Origin: Channa striata
Lineage: Eukaryota > Chordata > Actinopteri > Anabantiformes > Channidae
Reading direction: 5' to 3'
Length of the DNA: 64,000 nt
Assembly (NCBI GenBank): GCA_033026295.1
Contig: CM065189.1
Coordinates: 682,001 to 746,000, forward strand
The notes below the pieces were generated by a model. It was not told where the DNA came from. It made no database searches and saw only the letters and a list, made by a program, of their open reading frames with translations. Shown piece after piece: positions 55,593-64,000 of the stretch (its first letter is position 1; the number at the start of each line of letters is the position of its first letter). The translations under genes were made by a program, and so were the position numbers.

Positions 55593-57060
55593 ATTGTCAT
55601 TGTCCTTGGACTTGTTTGAGGAATTTCAGTCAGGATTTAGAGTTCATCATAGCACACAAACTGCACTGATTAAAGTCACCAACGATCTTCTTCTGGCTTC
55701 AGATAATGGACTTGTCTCTATACTAGTTCTGCTAGATCTTAGTGCTGCATTTAACACCATTGGTCATAGAATATTATTACAGAGACTAGAACATGTTATT
55801 GGAATTAAATGAACAGCACTAAATTGGTTTAAATCTTATCTATCAGATAGATTCCAATTTATTCATGTTGATGATGAATCTTCCACATACACAAAAGTTA
55901 GTTATGGAATTCCACAAGGCTCCATGTCAGGACCAATACTCTTTACTCTATATATGTCTCCCCTTGGCAACATTATTAGAAAACACTTTTCACTGCTACG
56001 CTGATGACACGCAGTTATATCTATCTATGAAACCAGATGAAAAAAATAAATTAATCAAACTACAAGCATGTCTAAAAGACATAAGGGACTGGATGACGTA
56101 TAATTTCCTTCTGCTACTTTAGATGACATAACTCTGGCCCCCAGTAGTACTGCAAGGAATCTGAGAGTCATTTTAGACCAGGATTTGTCATTTACCTCAC
56201 ACATAAAACAAATCTCTAGAACAGCCTTCTTCCACCTAAGAAACACTGACAAAATTAGGAGCATCCTGTCTCAAAAAAACTGGTCCATGCATTTGTTACT
56301 TCTAGATTGCACTACTGTAGTTCTCTACTTTCAGGCTGCCCCAGTAACTCTCTAAAAAGCCTCCAACTAATCCAAAATTCTGCAGCAAGATTGCTCACTG
56401 GGATTGGTAAGAGAGATCATATTTCACCTTCATTAGCTTCTCTCCATTGGCTTCCCATTAAATGTAGAATAGAATTTAAAACCCTTCTTCTTACCTATAA
56501 AGCTTTAAACGGTCAAGCTCCATCATATCTAAAAGATCTCCTAGTACCATATCATCCTACTAGACCACTTCGGTCCCAAAATGCAGGCCTACTTATGGTT
56601 CCCAGAATTTCCAAAAATAGAATGGGAGGCAGAGCCTTTAGCTATCAAGCTCCTCTCCTGTGGAACCAGCTCCCAGTCCATATTTGGGAAGCAGACACCC
56701 TCTCTATTTTTAAGACTAGGCTCAAAACATTCCTCTTTGATAAAGCTTATAGTTGGTTATAGTCATGCTGCTATAGGCTTAGACTGCTGGGGGACTCTGC
56801 ACTGTGCCATTTCCTCTTCTCTTCGTTCTCTCCTCTCACCCCACATCTATACTGTCACCACTGTATGACATTACCTCTGTGTCTTCTTTGTCCCGTAGTC
56901 ATCTTTCTCCCTCACAGCAACACGCTTTTTTTTTGTTACAATGGATCCGCTGGAGGCAATAGCAGTCTGGATGTCATTTAGAGCCCAGAATGACAATCGC
57001 TCTTGTCCTCTGGGCAGTTATGAAGGCTCCAGGCTAGCTGTTCGCCCCCAGCGGCAGATT
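55593..57060 (+). mobile_element. L2-clade LINE, copy C (with 3' end)
   Basis: Same family as copies A and B. 'LFEEFQSGFRVHHSTQTALI', 'VLLDLSAAFNTIGHRILL', 'SYGIPQGS'-equivalent sequence, 'HCYADDTQLYLS' (catalytic YADD intact), then the C-terminus 'KSLQLIQNSAARLLTG', 'MGGRAFSYQAPLLWNQLP' and 'KTRLKTFLFDKAYSWL' with its stop at 56762. The 3' UTR runs to about 57060. It has several frameshifts and a deletion near 56115. This copy shows where copy A lost its end to the ERV. Confidence 0.9.
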
Positions 57061-57061
57061 G

Positions 57062-57770
57062 ACCCATATTTTTTTAGAGGCCTCTAACGTAGGTCCAGAG
57101 CCAAACCTCAGACCAAACTATCGACCTCAGGTACTCAACCACTACCAGTCTCATCTGGTCCTGTTTCCGAGGGGGCCGTCGACTGCACCGGCCCTGCACC
57201 CGTTCCTGGTTGTATTTCCGAGGGGGCCATCGAGGGCACCGGTCCCACACCCGTTCCTGTTCCTGGCTTTGTTTTTTCGAGGGGGCCGCAGACGGCACCG
57301 GCCCCACTCCTGGCCTTGTTCCCGAGGGGGCCGTCGACTGCACGGGCCCCGCACCAGGTTCTGATCCAGTTTCCACGGGGGTCGTCGACTGCACCGGCCC
57401 CGCACCGGGTTCTGATCCAGACACAGACCTTGCACTAGTTCCTGTTTCCGAGCAAAGGTCGTCTGCAGCTCGTCCAGTTTCGGCTCCCAAGTCAAGCTGC
57501 CGTCTTCCCGGAGGGTTTCTCCCGTCAGCGCCGGCCTCCATCTCAGTGTCCTATCTGCTCCTCGGAGGGCTCCTTCCATCGCTGTCGTCTTCCGGCTCGA
57601 TCTCCAGAGGGCTTCTTTCATCGTCACCGACCTCAGACCCCTTCTTTCAGCCCCAATCTATAGCCTGGCTCGGACCCTCCTCCAGACCGCCGCCCACCCG
57701 GGTCAGTCTGGACATTAAACTGTTTTGGGCCGTCTGGTATCCGGCCCTTGAGGAGGGGGTTCTGTTATGA
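57062..57770 (+). pseudogene. gypsy polyprotein C-terminal tail with in-frame minisatellite
   Basis: Ends in 'LFWAVWYPALEEGVLL' with the stop TGA lying a few bases inside the following LTR, a known arrangement in fish gypsy elements. Upstream, 57160-57420 is a GC-rich ~50-bp minisatellite (core GAGGGGGCCGTCGACTGCAC) that encodes Gly/Ala/Pro-rich repeats such as 'VPEGAVDCTGPAPGSDP'. GAGGAGGGGG at 57750-57759 is a polypurine tract. The catalytic parts of this element are not in the window. Antisense frames across the minisatellite are spurious. Confidence 0.65.
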
Positions 57771-58495
57771 TTCAGTCCCTTACTTTCACTTCCTGAACTG
57801 GACTTTTATTTTGTTGCCATTTTTCCCCACATCCTGTTTCCATCCCATAGTCAACTTTACCAATACTTCAACTAATCATTCACCTTGATTATTTTCACCT
57901 GTTGCCCCCTACCTATTTATACCTGTCCTTCACCACAGCTCTCTGCCACATTCTTGTCTTCGCTACCATGTTCACTCACTGTTTTTTGGATTACTGGACT
58001 CCTGCATTTCCATCTCTCTCCCAAGCTTTTGGCGTCTGAGGTTTGATATCTGGTTTTTGTTTGGTTTTTGGGTTTTGGTTTTTGGTCCTTGTGTGTTTTG
58101 TTTGGTTTCCCCCTCTCGATCTGGTCTTTCGTTGTGTTCCCCTCGGCTGACTTTGTTAGTTTAATTTAGACATATGTTCAGATGGTGTTGTTTTTGTCCC
58201 TTTTGTTAATTGTAATAAGGTTTCTCGTCCTTTTTGTACTCCCTCCCATTGTTGTCTTTCTGGGTCTTCAAATTCACCAACACCCCTGACAGGCTCATTT
58301 CCTGTAAGTTTAACGAGTTGGAGTTCCTGGCTAACCATGCACAACAAGCTGCACAGGAGGCCGGACTATGGAGTAATGCGGTGGAGTCCGGCGTAACTTT
58401 TGGTTACGAGTGTATGTAATAAATGATTGTTCTTTGTCCTCTACCTGGAATTCAGTCTCTGCTATAGAATCCCCTGTGAGAGTGGATTTGTTACA
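57763..58495 (+). mobile_element. 3' LTR of gypsy element
   Basis: 733 bp starting TGTTATGATTCAGTCCC right after the polypurine tract and ending GGATTTGTTACA (TG...CA). It contains TATTTATACC near 57913 and AATAAA near 58419. It joins the second copy of the large transposon at 58496 (GCACACACTAG). The 5' LTR is absent. Confidence 0.82.
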
Positions 58496-58506
58496 GCACA
58501 CACTAG

Positions 58507-59296
58507 TGTAGCATCCATTTGTGTGTTATCAAACCTAAACCTGGGACAACAGGAGTTCGGAATTCAACCTCCACGTGGAAAGCAAGGGGGAGGTAGACTG
58601 ACCCGGCAATAAACTTTCTTTATAAAACAATCCAGCTCTATCCTCCCCAGGACCAGATAACACCAAAAAGAACTGAGTAAAACAAATAAACCAAATCTGG
58701 CTTAAAGCCCCAAATTGACACTCATGCCATTAACATAAATTTTGCCATGAGTCTTTTCATCTACCAGACCCAAGACTGTCTCCTAACTCACTTGCAAATG
58801 ACGTTCTTATCGAGATGGTACCAGCTCTCTGGAAAGGAATTTGCAAGACAACCATAAAACTTGGTGGTGTGATACCCCTTAGACAGAAAGACTTGGTTTG
58901 AACTCAAACCCCAAAACAGGGACAAATCAGCTATCAAGCTTCATAAAACCATCATAAAACCAATGTGTTCAGAAGCAAATTTGGAACAATCTGACATGAT
59001 ACCGTCCTTTCTACGACGAGAAATGACGGAGTTATAAAATAAACGTTTTAATTCAGAATGACGTGAAAGAGTAACACGGCACAACATTGCCACCCTTGGG
59101 TGAAAATTATAAATGCATCCCGAAGATATTCGTCTATAGAAAGAAACAAAACTGCATTAATTTGTTGTCTGAAAGTTAAAACGCAATGTCATATTCTTCT
59201 GTTAATTCTGTATATTACACATACATGTTACATATTCATGCACACCTTAGTTATGTAAATGTAAGCATTATCCTGTTATATTAATCCGCTGTGATG
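58507..59296 (+). mobile_element. LTR inside second copy of the Ulp1 transposon
   Basis: Starts TGTAGCATCCATTTGTGTG. Homologous to 29955-30838 and 36783-37479. TTTATAAAAC near 58620 and ATAAAATAAACG near 59033 correspond to the promoter and poly(A) signals of the other LTRs. Its flanking bases match those of the 36783-37479 copy. Confidence 0.72.
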
Positions 59297-60537
59297 TCCA
59301 GATCATGCGTGAATGAATTTCTAATTGTTGTTGTGTGTTCTGAATGTGTATTAATAGGTATTAGACAAAGCTAACTTTCCATGTAATAATCATTGGATTC
59401 CGTATGAGATTTTGGGCTTGATGAAAAGAGAAATCTATATTTGACTTCGTGTGATTCAACCGAACAAAGATTTCATTTGATCTAGGAGGAGGGACTAGCT
59501 CTTCCCTCCGCGGTAAATTTAAATTTAGCAGCAACGCCTCATAGTCTGGGCGGCGCCCCAACAATATAAAATAAAGTTAAAATTCCTTTGTTAGAAGTTC
59601 CAAAAAGTTCCAGGAGAGGAGTTCCAGGAGAGTTCCAGACTTCCACTTCGAGCTCCATCCTCAAGAAGAAATGTGCCTCAGTTAAGAAGCTTAGCTGAAG
59701 TTGTTAAAATTACTTTTATCGTCAATTCTCTCGTTTGTAACTCTTTGAACTATTTTTAAAGCGCGCACGTCTTTGCTGCCTATTTTTGTATTAGTTATTT
59801 TGACGATTGGAATTCCAAACCAAACTTCCATTTTTGTACCTAGAAAATCCGTCAAAGTTAGTCCAGACCGAGCCCGAGATCTTTATTGAATAGCCATATT
59901 TTTATCAACCAGTTTTGTTGAATTATCTCAATTCAACATTTCGGCTCCATTCCGGACCGGACAAGCAGCGCCTCTGCAAGTCGGCTCAGCCACCAGCCGA
60001 ACCAGACCACGTTACTGGAGCCTGCCATCTGACCAGGTGAACGCTCCTGTGGGCCGGAGAAATCTTTGCAGCCACAGCGGATCCTCGCTCTGATAGCTCG
60101 CCTGTTAACAGACCCGAGACGGTCCGTCCTGCTCTACAAAAGAACCGGTACCGATTGACGGCTAACCTGGCAGAACAACCTCCAGCGGCTCCCAGGCCAA
60201 GTACAAATATCTCTCTCTATTCTATGAAAAAGGCTGGTGTCCGTAAAGCCAATAAACCATTGGAGCCTTTATGAAGTTTCTTTGTAGGGTTTCTAAAATA
60301 TAATTTCCGTTACTTAGAGGTAAATAGTGACTCGAATGCTTTCCTCTAGCCCAAATTCATCACACGCATACCTGCACAATTTATCTGTTTACTTAGAATT
60401 GGTTGTTTCATGTTTTGTTGTCTATTCGTTTATTCCATTTATTCCATATATCCATATACGTACCCATACTTCAATATTCTCAGTAGTTGTAGATTAATAA
60501 ATAATTAAAGGAACTGGTTCTGTGTTTGTCTTTCTTC
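59297..60537 (+). repeat. transposase intron block, second transposon copy
   Basis: 59297-60045 is the reverse complement of 35846-36782. 60046-60480 is extra sequence absent from the first copy. 60490-60537 again matches the first copy's intron end (AATTAAAGGAAC ... TGTTTGTCTTTCTTCAG). Confidence 0.68.
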
Positions 60538-60583
60538 AGTTAAGCAGACAGAAGTCACTGAAACGAAAAGAAGAAGAGATTCT
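60538..60583 (+). pseudogene. transposase exon fragment, second transposon copy
   Basis: After the acceptor TTTCTTCAG the sequence AAGCAGACAGAAGTCACTGAAACG parallels the exon at 35649-35757 (AAACAGACGAAGTCACTGAAACG). It encodes the same Lys-rich start 'KQTxxSLKRxE'. Cut after about 46 bp by a minus-strand LINE. Confidence 0.7.
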
Positions 60584-61480
60584 TGTGCTTTGGCAGCCAT
60601 AGACAAAGAACAAAGAATCTACACAGAACAATGTACATTTTTAGTTTAACTTAAGCCAGATAAAATGGAAAAGAAAGAGAAAACAAAAACAAAGCAGCAT
60701 TATTACCTGTGCAAAAACAGGCATTTAAAATTTGAGAATAAAAAACCCATTGATCTTCATATGTACATATTAACGTTGGAAAATGTAACAGATGAGTTTT
60801 GCACATCTGGTTTATTGCAGTAAAATAAACTAAGTAAAATTGAACATTGTGTATGACTGCAGGGATGCATTGTATAGTCTTGGGGTGGGAGGGGTTATCC
60901 ATGATGGATGTTTGTTTGGCCAACATCCTTCTGTCCGCCACCTCCTCGATGAGTCCAATGTGCAGCCCAGGACAGAGCCAGATCTCTTAACCAGCTTTTT
61001 AAGTCTCTTCCTGTCTCTGTCCGTACTGCTTCCAGCCCAGCTAGGATGATCCTCTCCATAGCCTTTAGCAGATGGCAGGTTAAGGCGACATGTCTTTAGT
61101 GGTTTGTCTCATTGGGATGTGATACTTTCGGAACCGAAACCAGACATGAAGTCTGGTACTTTTCCTGGTCTAAGGCTCAGGTTGAAAAGTGACAGAACAA
61201 CCTCACAGAGCCAGTCTGCACACTCCCTGAGGAGCCTGGGGCTGATGTGGTCAAGGCCTGCGGCCTTCCTGGCCTTGGTCTTCCTTAACTCTTCCTTAAT
61301 GCATTCCTTGCATTAGCATATAGTAGGTCCAGAGTTTTATTGTCCCTTGTGTGGCAGGTAACAAACTGGGTGAAGTTGGGGAGGGTGGCAGAGAGGGGGA
61401 TGCAGGCATGATAAAAGTCCCCAGAGACGAAAATCAGGGCCTGTGGGTGCTGTGTCTGCAGCTGTTGCATGAGACTTAAT
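60584..61480 (-). mobile_element. CR1-group LINE, internally deleted
   Basis: Minus strand. Endonuclease piece 61285-61470 ('ALIFVSGDFYHACIPLSATL', 'QFVTCHTRDNKTLDLLYANA') joined to RT pieces around 61060-61270 ('AGLDHISPRLLRECADWLCE', 'LSLRPGKVPDFMSG') and the C-terminus 60890-60990 ('EVADRRMLAKQTSIMDNPSH'). The 3' UTR ends in TTTGTTCTTTGTCTATGGC (minus), matching the LINE at 49310-51352. GDFN is changed to GDFY at the catalytic Asn. Confidence 0.75.
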
Positions 61481-62040
61481 TTAGTCCAACACAGCAGTGA
61501 GTAGAAGAGAATGCTCGTAAATTAGACTCGTTTGCGTTACCGTTTTGAACCAGCGTTTAGCCGGTCTAGTATTCTCGTTCCCCCTGAGTGTAAGATGTAA
61601 GATTACAAAGGAATGCCGCTCACAGAGCCACTCGGTTTCTGAGAGGTGCTCCATGGATCCTCCTCTGGTTTGCTTCCTGCCATATCAGCCAGCTAAGCCA
61701 TGTTAGGACAAGCACTAAACTAGGACAGGAGACCTACTAAACAAGTAAGTGTTGTTGGAATTTTGTTTGTTGGCTTCAGAGATAGCTGAGTTTCTGTCAT
61801 TTCTCTTGAGTCTGCTTTTTCAGCCTGTTTGTTAGTCTGCGTTTAATAAGTGTTAGGAATTATAGGTAGAGAGCTTTGAAGTGGATATTTGGTCTGTCGT
61901 TGGTGGTAGTTTCGGTTTAGCAATCAACGAGCATTCACCCCTTTGTCCCAACAAAGGCACACTAATTAGTTTGGTTTCAACAAGGGGGCGGTTTTAGCTG
62001 TACCGAATTAAGACCATATTTAAGGCACCTGTTCCGCTGG
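61481..62040. other. no recognisable gene; likely 5' flank or leader of the L2 element
   Basis: No domain or TE terminus identified. Sequence near 62000-62040 reads into the L2 leader. Confidence 0.4.
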
Positions 62041-62052
62041 AGCGTCAGCCCT

Positions 62053-62101
62053 CCTTGGGTAAAGACCAACTTGGGCAAAGACCAACTTGGGTAAAGACCA
62101 G
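62053..62101. repeat. 17-bp tandem repeat in LINE 5' UTR
   Basis: Three units of the type CTTGGGTAAAGACCAA (one with GGGC), just upstream of the LINE ORF. Tandem 5' UTR monomers can carry promoter activity in LINEs; here that is only a possibility. Confidence 0.75.
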
Positions 62102-62305
62102 CGAGTCTACCTGTGCGAGTCCACCGAAGGGAAGACACGGTAAGACATTGCACTTTTTTCGATTTCTGTCTTTTATACTTTCACTTTTACCCTCCTCTGC
62201 TCCGGAAAGCCTGTTCTGTTTCTCATCGTGTGTTTTCAGCAGATCCCAGTTCTCCTCCGCAGACACAGGACACCACATTCTCTGAGAGGACAGTGCTTCT
62301 CCAAC

Positions 62306-64000
62306 ATGCGGTCCCTCACCCAGACCACTCTGACCCCAGCGTCTTTTTCTCTTGCACTGTGGAAGTGCCAATCGGAGGTGAACAAGGCTGACTTTATTCC
62401 CGCTTTTGCCACACACTCAGCTGTCCAGCTTCTCGCACTTACAGAGACCTGGATTACACCGCAGAACACAGCCACCCCTGCTGCACTCTCCACTGGCTTC
62501 ACCTTCTCTCACACCTCTCGTCCATCGGGTCGGGGAGGTGGGACTGGTCTTCTCGTCGCCGACTCCTGGAAATTCTCCACGACTGCGCCCTTCAACAATC
62601 TGTCGTCGCTGGAATATCATGCCATCAGGATTACGGCACCAATTACAGCCCATGTCATTGTAATCTACAGACCGCCAGGCCAGCTGGTGAACTTCTGCAA
62701 CGAGCTGGATATCCTGTTGTCCCAATTCCCAGGAGGTAACACTCCTTTCATCATCCTAGGCGACCTCAACATCCACCTAGACAAACTCCACGCAGCTGAT
62801 GTGCTCGCTCTTCTGAACACGTTTGATCTGGGACTGGTCTCAACTCCCCCGACCCACAAAGCAGGCAACAACCTAGATCTCATTCTGAGCCGGAACTGCA
62901 CTGTGGCCGACATTGCTGTCACTTTGCTGCATTTGTCGGACCCTTTGTTCATCCAGCTCACTGTCTTCATCCCTACACCGGCACACCATCCTACCGCACT
63001 GGTTACATTCTGCCGTAACCTCAGATCTCTTAATCCGGAGCGGTTCTCTTCACTGGTTTCTGCAAAGCTGCCCTCGCCCCAGGATCTCTCCACCCTCCAT
63101 ACAGACGCAGGCACTGAAAGACTCTGTAATATACTTTCATCGTGCCTAGACAGTCTCTGCCCGACAACCTCTCGACCTGCTCGCCCTTCAGCTTCCAACT
63201 CTTGGCTAACTGACCAGATTCAGGAACAACGTACTGTCCTCAGGGGTGCTGAGAGGAAATGGCGCAAAACCAAGGCCCCGTCGGCTCTTTCGGACTACCA
63301 GGATTTGCTTGCTTCCTTCTCTCACAGTGTCACTAGGGCTAAAACTGAATACTACCAGGACAAGCTCAGCAACACCACAGACACCAAAAAGTTGTTCTCC
63401 ACTTTTAAATCATTGCTTTACCCACCATTGCCTCAGCCACCCACTTGTCTCACAGCCGACGACTTTGCCTCCTTTTTCACCAACAAGGTGGCAGCCATCA
63501 GCTCCCAGTTCTCCCCACCAGATGACATCCACCTACCAACATTGAATGACGAACCACGCTTAGCATTCACAACCCTGTCAGAGGACGACGTATCTACTCT
63601 CCTCCTTTCGAATCGCCCAACCACTTGCTCTCTGGACCCGATCCCCTCCTCCCTTCTTCAAACTACTGCACCGACACTAATACCAGCCATCACGCAGATC
63701 ATCAACACTTCTCTCATAACAGGCACCTTTCCCACCTCGTTCAAACAGGCCCAGATTACGCCCCTGTTGAAGAAGCCTTCTCTTGATCCCTCCCTTGTGG
63801 AGAATTACAGACCAGTCTCTCTTCTCCCATTTCTGGCCAAGACCCTGGAACGAGCAGTCTACAATCAACTTTCAGACTTCCTTTCCCTGAACAACCTCCT
63901 CGATGTAAATCAGTCTGGCTTCAAGAGCGGTCACTCGACAGAGACGGCACTTTTGACTGTTGTGGAATCCCTACGGGCTGCTAAAGCTGCGGGGAATTCT
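62306..64000 (+). CDS. L2-clade LINE ORF2: endonuclease-RT, uninterrupted, runs off window
   Basis: 565 codons from ATG 62306 (MRSLTQTTLTPASFSLALWK) to the window edge with no stop or frameshift; the frame is also open further upstream, so the start is uncertain. Endonuclease: 'LLALTETWITPQ' (catalytic Glu), 'VIVIYRPPGQ', 'FIILGDLNIHLD', 'TPPTHKAGNNLDLILS' and 'LLHLSDPLFIQLTV', where SDP replaces the expected SDH, so the catalytic His is lost. RT begins at about residue 375: 'FTNKVAAISSQFSPPDD', 'CSLDPIPSSLLQTTAP', 'ITPLLKKPSLDPSLVENYRP' and 'VNQSGFKSGHSTETALLTVV'. The catalytic YADD lies beyond the window. A different L2 family from copies A-C, and young. It acts by target-primed reverse transcription. 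Confidence 0.9.
   Translation, partial: MRSLTQTTLTPASFSLALWKCQSEVNKADFIPAFATHSAVQLLALTETWITPQNTATPAALSTGFTFSHTSRPSGRGGGTGLLVADSWKFSTTAPFNNLSSLEYHAIRITAPITAHVIVIYRPPGQLVNFCNELDILLSQFPGGNTPFIILGDLNIHLDKLHAADVLALLNTFDLGLVSTPPTHKAGNNLDLILSRNCTVADIAVTLLHLSDPLFIQLTVFIPTPAHHPTALVTFCRNLRSLNPERFSSLVSAKLPSPQDLSTLHTDAGTERLCNILSSCLDSLCPTTSRPARPSASNSWLTDQIQEQRTVLRGAERKWRKTKAPSALSDYQDLLASFSHSVTRAKTEYYQDKLSNTTDTKKLFSTFKSLLYPPLPQPPTCLTADDFASFFTNKVAAISSQFSPPDDIHLPTLNDEPRLAFTTLSEDDVSTLLLSNRPTTCSLDPIPSSLLQTTAPTLIPAITQIINTSLITGTFPTSFKQAQITPLLKKPSLDPSLVENYRPVSLLPFLAKTLERAVYNQLSDFLSLNNLLDVNQSGFKSGHSTETALLTVVESLRAAKAAGNS

Noticed and set aside
57074..57627. Two long minus-strand frames of ~155 codons
   Set aside because: Antisense translations of the GC-rich minisatellite in the gypsy tail.
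62665..63198. 177-codon minus-strand frame
   Set aside because: Antisense to the intact L2 ORF.
1..64000. CRISPR arrays, operons, riboswitches, prophage
   Set aside because: None seen. Regular repeats are micro- or minisatellites, and the window is vertebrate.

Overview
The window is eukaryotic and almost certainly from a ray-finned (teleost, probably percomorph) fish. It has GT-AG introns, no operons, one 100-N assembly gap, vertebrate multigene-family exons (trace amine-associated receptor, fish-type NLR, Fc-receptor-like and V-set immunoglobulin exons) and a mobile-element mix typical of fish: L2, Tx1/L1, RTE and CR1-group LINEs, BEL/Pao, Ty3/gypsy, a gammaretrovirus-like ERV, hAT and Tc1. 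Most of the sequence is nested, broken transposable elements. Host genes appear only as a few exons, and most are damaged.

Layout. 0-5 kb: a LINE 3' end, two homologous minus-strand exons of the fish NLR N-terminal repeat type, a 430-bp block repeated at 24.5 kb, and a weak candidate first exon beside a CRE-like site. 5.5-15.3 kb: Tx1 fragment, L2 copy, then a minus-strand ERV (3' LTR, PPT, integrase, RNase H) inserted into the L2. The ERV carries a hAT MITE and a solo LTR with 5-bp TSDs, and is cut by a nearly full-length RTE. A reverse L2 follows, up to the gap. 15.4-16.5 kb: a two-exon TAAR pseudogene. 17.9-23.7 kb: a decayed BEL/Pao element. 25.9-41.7 kb: the most notable object, a candidate 15.8-kb DNA transposon bounded by ~130-bp inverted repeats. 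Its minus-strand genes are a multi-exon MULE-like transposase and a multi-exon Ulp1/C48 (SUMO-protease-like) gene whose recognisable catalytic residues are all present. It is itself invaded by an LTR element, a solo LTR with perfect ATAGA TSDs, a second LTR and a TA-flanked MITE. 43.4-46.8 kb: remnants of two immune-type receptor genes, with a Tc1 remnant between them. 47.8-53.8 kb: LINEs, a solo LTR, a sushi-like gypsy and a tRNA-Pro relic. 53.8-61.5 kb: ORF1-type zinc knuckles, a third L2 copy, the end and LTR of a gypsy element, and part of a second copy of the Ulp1 transposon. 62.0-64 kb: a young L2-clade LINE with an uninterrupted endonuclease-RT frame running off the window.

How it fits together: the window reads as an insertion history rather than a pathway. 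In the large transposon the DDE transposase would act on the inverted termini. The companion Ulp1 peptidase could modify host SUMO pathways, as proposed for Ulp-carrying MULEs in plants; that role is inference. Several frameshifts show that this copy is not autonomous now.
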